A DNA stretch of 5,169 bases from Bacteroidales bacterium (GTDB lineage: Bacteria > Bacteroidota > Bacteroidia > Bacteroidales > SMBSF39): contig JAIOSH010000056.1 in NCBI GenBank assembly GCA_021107685.1, positions 1-5,169 of the forward strand, in the 5' to 3' direction. The notes beneath the pieces are model-generated. The model saw nothing but the letters and a program-made list of their open reading frames with translations, was not told where the DNA came from and ran no database searches. Position numbers and translations under genes: made by a program. Shown piece by piece: positions 1 to 5,144 of this stretch (the stretch's first letter is position 1; each line of letters begins with the position of its first letter).

Positions 1-11
1 ATTATTGTAGC

Positions 12-31
12 AAAAATCCGCAAGGATTTTT
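12..31. repeat. Perfect 8-bp hairpin with GCAA loop
   Basis: Bases 12-19 (AAAAATCC) are the exact reverse complement of 24-31 (GGATTTTT), with a GCAA loop (GNRA type) at 20-23. The right arm ends in five T, so it could act as a weak intrinsic terminator for a gene that ends left of the window. The same core, AAATCCGCAAG, recurs in inverted orientation in the hairpin at 127-142, so it is more likely one half of an inverted repeat pair than an isolated terminator. The structure is read directly from the sequence; either role is inference. Confidence 0.6.
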
Positions 32-126
32 ATTAGTGCAATTAAACGAGTGGATTAAACAGAAAACCATTCACTTATTTTAGTGATACAAAATTAGTGC
101 TAATCAGTGAAATTAGTGTCAAAATG

Positions 127-142
127 AATCCGCTTGCGGATT
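127..142. repeat. Short hairpin with CTTG loop, inverted partner of 12-31
   Basis: AATCCG (127-132) and CGGATT (137-142) are perfect complements around CTTG (133-136); alternatively the stem is 7 bp with a TT loop. Read on the minus strand the loop becomes CAAG, and the core AAATCCGCAAG matches the hairpin at 12-31. The two therefore form an inverted pair about 95 bases apart. The stretch between them has no gene, but it carries repeated AGTG-containing words (for example ATTAGTG at 32, 93 and 112). Confidence 0.6.
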
Positions 143-179
143 TAAGGTTGTAGTAAAATATCAACAAGAGAAGATACTT

Positions 180-327
180 ACCGCGTAGCGGTTATAGTAT
201 TGTAAAAAGCATGATTTGTTAGTTGTTTCTTTCCCCGTAGGGGATTAACTATTAACAAGTTCATCCCCTACGGGGAAGATAAACATCATAGTTAACAGTT
301 TTTACAATACTTTATGCCCTACGGGCA
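180..327. repeat. Large imperfect palindrome built from four GTA-loop hairpins
   Basis: Four short hairpins lie here: ACCGC-GTA-GCGGT (180-192), TCCCC-GTA-GGGGA (232-244), TCCCC-TAC-GGGGA (264-276) and TGCCC-TAC-GGGCA (315-327). The two right-hand ones are inverted relative to the two left-hand ones. The whole block is also an interrupted palindrome centred near 254. AGTATTGTAAAAA at 196-208 is the exact reverse complement of 299-311, and the 15 bases 231-245 are the exact reverse complement of 263-277. TTAACTAT (245-252) can pair with ATAGTTAA (288-295). The DNA or its transcript could fold as separate small hairpins or as one long stem. The layout recalls REP/REPIN-type elements. No transposase is in the window, so mobility is inference; a bidirectional terminator or a protein-binding site is also possible. 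Confidence 0.75.
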
Positions 328-566
328 ATGTTAATCGCTAAAAACCTATCACCTAAATAATTATGATTTATTATTAAATGAATATATTTTTGTATATTTG
401 AAAAATATATGTATGAAACATTATTTTCTAAATGCAAATACAGTATTAATCAATATATTAGTAAAATGTAATACAATGGATAAAGGCGAAATATGGAATG
501 TGGTGTAGTAAATATTAAGGAGTTGGCGTTCATTGAGAAAAACATTCAGTTTCCAAATTATAATGA
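328..566. other. Gene-free upstream region with a weak promoter-like site
   Basis: No convincing gene is present. TATATTTG at 393-400 fits the Bacteroidota -7 pattern TAnnTTTG, but no clear TTTG lies at the expected distance upstream. An ATG at 413 just downstream opens a 31-codon reading frame ending with TAG at 506-508; it has no Shine-Dalgarno sequence and no recognisable family. AAGGAG at 516-521 resembles a strong ribosome-binding site but is followed only by a 17-codon frame (TTG 533, stop 584-586). GTTGGCGTT at 522-530 is a GC-rich word whose inverse recurs after the restriction-modification gene. The stretch may hold the decayed end of an older gene or a leader; nothing here settles that. 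Confidence 0.4.
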
Positions 567-595
567 TTGAAAGAAAATATAAATAAGTATTTTTG
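567..595 (+). promoter_or_regulatory. Candidate Bacteroidota-type promoter of the restriction-modification gene
   Basis: TTG at 567-569 (preceded by A) as -33 element, an 18-bp spacer, then TATTTTTG at 588-595 as an exact TAnnTTTG -7 element. Transcription would begin near 601-602, leaving a leader of about 19 bases before the ATG at 621. This site also shows that the in-frame TTG at 567, the longest-frame start, is better read as promoter than as a start codon. Confidence 0.65.
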
Positions 596-608
596 TAAAT
601 ACACAATT

Positions 609-614
609 AAAGGA
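609..614 (+). promoter_or_regulatory. Ribosome binding site that decides the start at 621
   Basis: AAAGGA lies six bases before the ATG at 621. It is the only gene in the window with a plausible Shine-Dalgarno sequence, and with the promoter at 567-595 it supports ATG 621 over TTG 567. Confidence 0.55.
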
Positions 615-620
615 AATTTT

Positions 621-3116
621 ATGACAGTAATAAAGGACGGATATATAAGAGATTACATTTCAGGGCAACGGGTTAAAGCAACATCTGAAGAAATAGAAGC
701 AGTACAAGTGTTTTCAAAAATGCTTGTGGATGATTATGGTTATCCGAAAGAAAATATTCAAACGAGACCACAATTTAGAGTAAAATCGCATCCATCAGAT
801 AAAAAAGGTTATCCTGTCGATATTACTGTTTTTAATAATTCAGACAAAACAGATGATAGTGCTTACATTATTGTTGAGTGCAAAAAGAAAACAAGAAAAG
901 ATGGTTTAGACCAATTGAAAGATTATTTAAAGTTCTCTAATGCTTATCTTGGAGTTTGGTTTAATGGAGAAGAAACATTATTTCTTAGGAAGATTGAAAA
1001 AGAGGGAATGGTTTATTTCAAAGACGATATTCCCAATATTCCAACTTATACCCAACGACTACAAGATATTGGACTCTTTAAAAGGAAGGATTTAAAGCAA
1101 ACTCATAATTTGAAGTTTAAATTTGTTTCAATAAGAAATTATCTTGCAGGTAATGCCGTAGGAATTACAAGAGATGAAGAACTTGCTCGACAAATTATTA
1201 ATTTGATTTTATGTAAATTATACGATGAGAAATTTACAAGACCTAATGGTATTGTGCAATTTCGGGCAGGAATGGACGAGTCTGTAAAAGATGTTTCAAA
1301 TAGAATAAAATCTCGTTTTGAAGAAGCAAAAAATGTTTATCCTGATGTTCTTGATAAAAAAGACACTATTGAATTAGATGATAAATCTCTTGTTTATGTA
1401 GTTGGCGAATTGCAAAATTATTCATTAATGGAAACTGAACGAGATGTTGTTGGTGACGCTTTTGAGGTTTTTATTCATAGGGCGTTAAAAGGAGGACAAG
1501 GGCAATTTTTTACACCAAAAAATATAGTTAAAGTAGCGATACAAATACTTGATGTAGATGTAGATGATAAGGTTATTGACCCTGCTTGTGGTTCGGGAGG
1601 TTTTTTAATAGAGGCACTAAAATATCAATATACAAAAATTGAAAAAAAAGGAAAAGAATATAATTGGCCTCAAAATGAAATTGATAATGAAAAAAACTCG
1701 AAAGCAAGTACTAATATTAGAGGAATTGAAAGAGACAATTTTTTAAGTAAAGTTGTAAAAGCATATATGGTAATAATGGGAGATGGTAAAAGCGGTATTT
1801 TTTGCGAAGATTCACTCGAACCAATAAAATCTTGGCACAATAAAACTCAATCAAGTATTCAATTTGGCACATTTGATATTCTTCTTGCAAACCCACCTTT
1901 TGGTGCAAACATACCAGTTGTGGGAGAATCTAAACTTAGTCAGTTTCCTTTAGGATATAAATGGAAGAAGAAAAAAGATGGTAATTGGGAAAAAGGTAAA
2001 GTTCGTACAAGTGAAGCACCTCAGATTCTTTTCATAGATAGATTCTTAGATTTATTAAAAGATGGAGGACGGATGGGTATTATTTTGCCTGACGGAGTAC
2101 TTAGTAATCCAACCACAGGCTACATTATTCAATATGTACTCAATAATGCAGAGTTAATTGGGCTAATTGATTTGCCTATGAGTACATTTTTGCCATATAC
2201 CCCAACTAAGACACATTTAATATTATTGAAAAAAACATCAAAACCGAGAAAAGACTATTCATTTTTTATGAGTTATGCAAAAACTTGTGGACACGATAAA
2301 AGGGGACGTGAAATATATGAAGATGAAATAGCATTAATTCCTGAACATCTTAAAAAATTAGATAATGGAGGAGTTCCTTCTCATCTCGGTTTTAAAATGA
2401 AATTTAGTGAAATTCAAAATAATATCTTATTGCCAAAATATTACAATCCAGATATAAATGCAGAACTTGATAAATTTATTAAAAGTGGAAAATATACTAT
2501 AAAAACGATAAAGCAACTTATTGATGAAAAAACAATAACTGTATCACGTGGAAATGAAGTTGGTAGCGAAAACTATGGTACAGGCGATATTCCTTTTGTT
2601 AGAACATCAGAAGTTTCCAACTGGGAAATTGTTGCTGATTCGACACATTGTGTATCTGAAGACGTTTATCTTAAATACAAAGACAAACAGAATCTTGAAA
2701 AAGAAGATATTCTTGTAGTTAATGACGGAACGTATTTGATGGGCAGAACAGCAATGGTTACAGATATGGATTTAAAAATTGTGATACAAAGTCATTTTAG
2801 AAGAATAAAAATACTTGATAGAGCAGTCTTGTCACCATATTTATTGTTGACAATGCTTGGTTTAGAGATAGTTCAGCGACAAATAGAATCAAAATCTTTT
2901 AGACAGGGAACAATTTCAACACTTGGTAGTCGATTACTTGAAGTTAAGGTGCCAATTCCTATTGATAAAGATGAACAAAAAAGAATTATAAAAGAAGTTG
3001 AAATTATTGTTCAAAATAAAAGAGATGCAAAATTTCATGCACAGAATTATGAGATACTTGGTAAAAAAGAGAATTTAATGGGAATAAAAAATAAGGCAAA
3101 ACTCGGAAATTTGTAG
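621..3116 (+). CDS. Single-chain restriction-modification enzyme: HsdR_N-like nuclease, N6-adenine methyltransferase and HsdS-type specificity domain (type IIG-like)
   Basis: Predicted to both methylate adenine in a specific DNA target and cut unmodified DNA. Residues about 5-140 resemble the type I HsdR N-terminal nuclease, with PD-(D/E)XK residues D67 (YPVDI), E86 and K88 (VECKK) and a RecB-like QxxxY at Q98-Y102. Residues about 170-600 are the HsdM-like methyltransferase: GQFFTPK at 294-300 (motif X region), motif I DPACGSGGF at 320-328 for S-adenosylmethionine, acidic GIERD at 368-372, and catalytic motif IV NPPF at 424-427. Residues about 605-810 form one HsdS-type target-recognition domain (PFVRTSEVS near 658-666, ILVVNDGT near 697-704, GTISTLGS near 763-770), then a charged, probably helical, Lys-rich tail to 831. 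There is no helicase/translocase, so cutting near the site (type IIG style) is inferred rather than type I long-range translocation. A single recognition domain suggests an asymmetric target or dimerisation. ATG 621 is preferred because TTG 567 overlaps the -33 promoter element. All catalytic motifs look intact. No separate hsdR, hsdM or hsdS gene is present. The target sequence cannot be predicted from this. Confidence 0.9.
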   Translation: MTVIKDGYIRDYISGQRVKATSEEIEAVQVFSKMLVDDYGYPKENIQTRPQFRVKSHPSDKKGYPVDITVFNNSDKTDDSAYIIVECKKKTRKDGLDQLKDYLKFSNAYLGVWFNGEETLFLRKIEKEGMVYFKDDIPNIPTYTQRLQDIGLFKRKDLKQTHNLKFKFVSIRNYLAGNAVGITRDEELARQIINLILCKLYDEKFTRPNGIVQFRAGMDESVKDVSNRIKSRFEEAKNVYPDVLDKKDTIELDDKSLVYVVGELQNYSLMETERDVVGDAFEVFIHRALKGGQGQFFTPKNIVKVAIQILDVDVDDKVIDPACGSGGFLIEALKYQYTKIEKKGKEYNWPQNEIDNEKNSKASTNIRGIERDNFLSKVVKAYMVIMGDGKSGIFCEDSLEPIKSWHNKTQSSIQFGTFDILLANPPFGANIPVVGESKLSQFPLGYKWKKKKDGNWEKGKVRTSEAPQILFIDRFLDLLKDGGRMGIILPDGVLSNPTTGYIIQYVLNNAELIGLIDLPMSTFLPYTPTKTHLILLKKTSKPRKDYSFFMSYAKTCGHDKRGREIYEDEIALIPEHLKKLDNGGVPSHLGFKMKFSEIQNNILLPKYYNPDINAELDKFIKSGKYTIKTIKQLIDEKTITVSRGNEVGSENYGTGDIPFVRTSEVSNWEIVADSTHCVSEDVYLKYKDKQNLEKEDILVVNDGTYLMGRTAMVTDMDLKIVIQSHFRRIKILDRAVLSPYLLLTMLGLEIVQRQIESKSFRQGTISTLGSRLLEVKVPIPIDKDEQKRIIKEVEIIVQNKRDAKFHAQNYEILGKKENLMGIKNKAKLGNL

Positions 3117-3139
3117 AAGATAATAAACAACAAAACGCC

Positions 3140-3167
3140 AATAACTATAATAAAAACAATAGTTATT
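3140..3167 (+). terminator. Hairpin downstream of the restriction-modification gene, possible weak terminator
   Basis: AATAACTAT (3140-3148) and ATAGTTATT (3159-3167) form a perfect 9-bp stem with a 10-base A-rich loop, starting 24 bases after the stop codon. The stem is AT-rich and is followed by CGGGTAGG rather than a T run, so it is a poor intrinsic terminator. It may instead protect the mRNA 3' end or belong to the larger inverted structure at 3137-3242. Confidence 0.35.
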
Positions 3168-3214
3168 CGGGTAGGTATCCATGAATTTTCTCAAATATAA
3201 GAATCTTATGTACA

Positions 3215-3222
3215 TACTTTTG
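3215..3222 (+). promoter_or_regulatory. Candidate -7 promoter element for the T5orf172-domain gene
   Basis: TACTTTTG matches TAnnTTTG. Transcription would start near 3229, about 23 bases before the ATG at 3252. No TTTG or TTG is found at the expected -33 position, so the site is weaker than the other two promoters. It suggests the gene has its own promoter, although read-through from the upstream gene is possible. Confidence 0.4.
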
Positions 3223-3251
3223 GTTATTAGACTGCAGTTGGCAACAATACA

Positions 3252-4031
3252 ATGAAGACAGAATTTAATTCAAAACTTTTTCGACTAAGTAATGAAACTA
3301 TTCAAGAAATGGCAAAATCTGATAATGGTAGTATTGGAAATGTCATTAGAGGTTTTAGAAAACATTGTTATGGAATTTTTGCAGATAAAGATTCAATTAA
3401 AAATATTGATTTCTTTTATATTAATGAATCTATTGAAAATCCAGGATATCTTTTAAGATTAAGATTTGGAGAAAATAAATTTTATGAATACCTTTTAAAA
3501 TTTTCAATATTTCTTGTTCAAAATTATCAAAATATAGATCCTTGCAATGTTTATAATACATTTTTGGATTTATTAAGAACTTATTTAGAATCAAATAATA
3601 TCTTTACGACAACTTCATTACAGTTGAAAAAATTTGAAGGATATAACTGTGAATTAATATCAAAAGAACCTATAGAAATCATTCAAAATTTCAAAAAAGA
3701 AGATTTTTATAAACATTATTTAAATGCCCCAAAATCAATCAAGATTAAAAATGACACGAACTATTTATATATAATGCTTAATAAAGAAACTGGATACTTT
3801 AAAATAGGGAGAAGTAAAAATCCAGAGTATAGGGAAAGAACTTTACATTCAAAAGAACCTTCGGTTTCATTATTAAAAGTATGGGAATGTGAGAAGCAAA
3901 TTGAAAGAAAATTACAAAAAAGATTTATAGACAAAAAAGTTAGAGGGGAATGGTTTAAATTGAATATGGAAGATTTAACCAAGTTAGACAAAATAATTAA
4001 AGAATTAAAAAGTACAGATGCAAACAATTAA
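3252..4031 (+). CDS. T5orf172/MUG113-type GIY-YIG-like domain protein with unrecognised N-terminal region
   Basis: 259 residues. The C-terminal part (about 170-238) looks like the T5orf172/MUG113 branch of GIY-YIG-like domains: YLYIM at 171-175, YFKIGRSKNP at 182-191 with R194/R196 in the next helix, E218 in the ERKLQKRF segment (218-225), and GEWFKL at 232-237. Relatives occur in phages and in bacterial accessory regions, and GIY-YIG folds are typically endonucleases, so a DNA-cutting role is likely but unproven. Many members, from memory, have His after Leu in the E-x-x-L-H-x-x-F segment; here it is Gln222, which may weaken catalysis. Residues 1-165 match no domain I recognise; they look mostly helical and rich in Phe, Tyr, Asn and Ile. 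There is no signal peptide or membrane segment. The start has no Shine-Dalgarno, as is usual in Bacteroidota; the next Met is at residue 20. It lies 135 bases after the restriction-modification gene on the same strand, so an accessory defence role is inferred from context only. Confidence 0.75.
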   Translation: MKTEFNSKLFRLSNETIQEMAKSDNGSIGNVIRGFRKHCYGIFADKDSIKNIDFFYINESIENPGYLLRLRFGENKFYEYLLKFSIFLVQNYQNIDPCNVYNTFLDLLRTYLESNNIFTTTSLQLKKFEGYNCELISKEPIEIIQNFKKEDFYKHYLNAPKSIKIKNDTNYLYIMLNKETGYFKIGRSKNPEYRERTLHSKEPSVSLLKVWECEKQIERKLQKRFIDKKVRGEWFKLNMEDLTKLDKIIKELKSTDANN

Positions 4032-4070
4032 TTCCAAATAAGTCAAGTAAGGTTTGATATATTAGGATGT

Positions 4071-4093
4071 AGTGTTACACTCAGCCTCCGCTG
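4071..4093. repeat. Two abutting short palindromes after the T5orf172-domain gene
   Basis: AGTGT-T-ACACT (4071-4081) is a perfect palindrome and is followed immediately by CAGC-CTCC-GCTG (4082-4093), a 4-bp GC-rich stem with a tetraloop. They form a GC-rich island in an AT-rich spacer. No T run follows, so a standard terminator is unlikely. The rest of the 4032-4259 spacer shows no gene; frames on either strand are short and unrecognisable. Confidence 0.35.
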
Positions 4094-4259
4094 TCGGTAT
4101 AGAACAAAAATGTTTCAGGGATTTAATAATTTTGATTAAGCTATAATTTAGATGAACCATATTTTATTGAATTTTATCAAAAGGGTGGTTATTAAGATCA
4201 ATTAGAAAATGCGATTTTTTAGGAGCTATCAATAAGCCCAAAAGAAAAATTCCTATAAA

Positions 4260-4291
4260 TTTGGATATGACGTATAGTTTTTGTATTTTTG
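4260..4291 (+). promoter_or_regulatory. Promoter of the toxin-antitoxin operon
   Basis: TTTG (4260-4263), a 20-bp spacer and TATTTTTG (4284-4291) match both Bacteroidota promoter elements, the best match in the window. Transcription would start near 4297, leaving a leader of roughly 13 bases. ACGTA occurs twice, 23 bp apart (4270-4274 and 4293-4297), on either side of the -7 element; these could be half-sites for autorepression by the ribbon-helix-helix antitoxin, as is usual for such operons. The operator role is inference. Confidence 0.7.
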
Positions 4292-4309
4292 CACGTAAAT
4301 ATCATTGAA

Positions 4310-4561
4310 ATGGAAACAAAATTGACATTAAGATTAAATGACAGTGTAATCGAAAGAGCAAAAATCTATGCCAGAAGTCAAAAGATTAGTCTATCAAAAA
4401 TGATTGAATCATATCTTGACAGTCTGACTAGAAAAAAAGAGAACGATAGCAAAATATCAATCACACCTCTTGTGGAAAGCCTAAGCGGTGTAATTGACTT
4501 GCCGTCTGACTTTGACTATAAAAAAGAATATGGTAACTATTTAACTGAAAAATATAAATGA
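4310..4561 (+). CDS. Ribbon-helix-helix antitoxin (DUF6364-like) of a VapBC-type module
   Basis: 83 residues. The N-terminus METKLTLRLN fits the DNA-binding beta strand of a ribbon-helix-helix fold (about 3-9), followed by helices at about 11-24 and 27-39 with the turn around Q24-S27. Residues 50-83 (SITPLVESLSGVIDLP and a Tyr/Lys/Glu-rich tail) are the likely toxin-binding part. It resembles the DUF6364 family common beside PIN toxins in Bacteroidota; that assignment is from memory of the pattern. It should neutralise the downstream toxin and, as a dimer with it, repress the operon promoter. ATG 4310 is chosen over the in-frame TTG at 4289 because the latter lies inside the -7 element. There is no Shine-Dalgarno sequence; the leader is very short. 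Its stop overlaps the toxin start (ATGA), indicating translational coupling. Confidence 0.85.
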   Translation: METKLTLRLNDSVIERAKIYARSQKISLSKMIESYLDSLTRKKENDSKISITPLVESLSGVIDLPSDFDYKKEYGNYLTEKYK

Positions 4562-4974
4562 AAAAACTTTTTATTGATACCAACATAGTCATAGACCTAT
4601 TATCACGTAGAGAAGCATTTTATAATGAGTCAGCAAATCTTTTTTCATTAGCAGACAAGAAAATTATTGAACTTAATATTTCGTCATTGACTGTTGCAAA
4701 TACCAGTTATACACTGTTACGGCAAATCAATATAAAGAAAGCAAAAGAAATATTAAGGAAACTCAGATTAATAGTAAATATTTTACCACTTGACGACAAA
4801 ATAATTGGGTTAGCATTAAATGACGATTCATTTTCTGACTTTGAGGATGGGCTTCAATATTTTACTGCCATAGAGAATAACCAAGACCTAATAATTACCA
4901 GAAATTTGAAAGACTTCAAAGCATCGAAATTACCGGTAATGACCGCAAGACAATTTGTAGAAACAATAAAATAA
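4558..4974 (+). CDS. PIN-domain toxin (VapC-type ribonuclease)
   Basis: 138 residues, normal for a single PIN domain, predicted to be a metal-dependent RNase that blocks translation when the antitoxin is lost. Likely acidic active-site residues are D7 in LFIDTN (4-9), D13, E96/D97 in DFEDGLQY (94-101), and D119 in the TRNLKDF segment (114-120). In the second conserved segment, SSLTVANTSY (42-51), Asn48 sits where many VapC proteins have Glu; I recall this ANT(S/N)Y form as normal for the Bacteroidota subgroup, so it is not evidence of inactivity. Translation begins at ATG 4558, overlapping the antitoxin stop by 4 bp, so the two are co-translated from the promoter at 4260-4291. No frameshift or truncation is seen. 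The RNA target is unknown. Confidence 0.9.
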   Translation: MKKLFIDTNIVIDLLSRREAFYNESANLFSLADKKIIELNISSLTVANTSYTLLRQINIKKAKEILRKLRLIVNILPLDDKIIGLALNDDSFSDFEDGLQYFTAIENNQDLIITRNLKDFKASKLPVMTARQFVETIK

Positions 4975-5029
4975 GACCTATTATACTAATTAGAGTTCGT
5001 CCATAAAGTCAGCAATTTTTGAAATAAAG

Positions 5030-5144
5030 CACCAAATAACAAAAAAATCAAATAACAAACAAATTCCAACAAGTTCTAATAATCAAATTTCATAAACTAA
5101 AAAATCAATAATTCTAATAACCAAATATTAAATCTCAAACAAAA
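5030..5144 (+). terminator. G-depleted A/C tract, candidate Rho-dependent termination region
   Basis: From 5030 to 5144 the + strand has one G (5073) and 21 C, and it is otherwise A and T. An unstructured, C-containing, G-poor RNA is the classic signature of Rho loading, and no intrinsic hairpin terminator follows the toxin gene. The tract is also quasi-repetitive: CAAATAACAAA occurs at 5033-5043 and 5049-5059, and TTCTAATAATCAAAT (5074-5088) recurs with one change at 5112-5126. Termination is inferred from composition only; it may simply be a degenerate low-complexity repeat. Confidence 0.35.

Larger units (their letters stand above)
3137..3242. repeat. Interrupted inverted repeat between the first two genes
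   Basis: GCCAATAAC at 3137-3145 finds its complement in two pieces at the other end of the intergenic stretch: GTTATT (3223-3228) and TTGGC (3238-3242), separated by an extra segment containing the palindrome CTGCAG (3232-3237). AACGCCAA at 3134-3141 is also the exact inverse of TTGGCGTT at 523-530. Unequal arms with an unpaired insert loosely recall folded integron recombination sites. The canonical GTTRRRY core is not met (GTTGGCA here), so the identity is open. Confidence 0.35.

Noticed and set aside
180..327. CRISPR array
   Set aside because: The repeated units are short hairpins in inverted orientation with unequal spacing, not direct repeats separated by uniform unique spacers, and no cas gene is present.
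533..586. 17-codon frame from TTG 533 behind AAGGAG (516-521)
   Set aside because: It is too short, has a rare start codon and overlaps the -33 element; the ribosome-site match may be chance or a relic.
421..606. Minus-strand open frame of 61 codons, Ile/Leu/Tyr rich
   Set aside because: Its composition is what AT-rich non-coding DNA gives, it lies across the promoter and leader of the restriction-modification gene, and it matches no family.
1717..1908. Minus-strand open frame of 63 codons
   Set aside because: It lies entirely inside the methyltransferase region, whose catalytic motifs establish the + strand frame; it is a shadow.
621..3116. Separate type I hsdM and hsdS genes or a phase-variable specificity gene
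   Set aside because: The frame is continuous with intact motifs through all three parts, and there are no second recognition domain, invertible repeats or long simple-sequence tracts within the gene.
3761..4027. Minus-strand open frame of 88 codons, hydrophobic in places
   Set aside because: It is antisense to the T5orf172-type domain, whose conserved motifs fix the coding strand; the Leu/Phe/Ser richness is the complement of Lys/Glu/Asn codons.
4032..4259. Pseudogene or small gene in the spacer before the toxin-antitoxin promoter
   Set aside because: Translations on the strands and frames I checked give only short, unrecognisable pieces (for example a 33-codon minus-strand frame), with no sign of a broken known protein.
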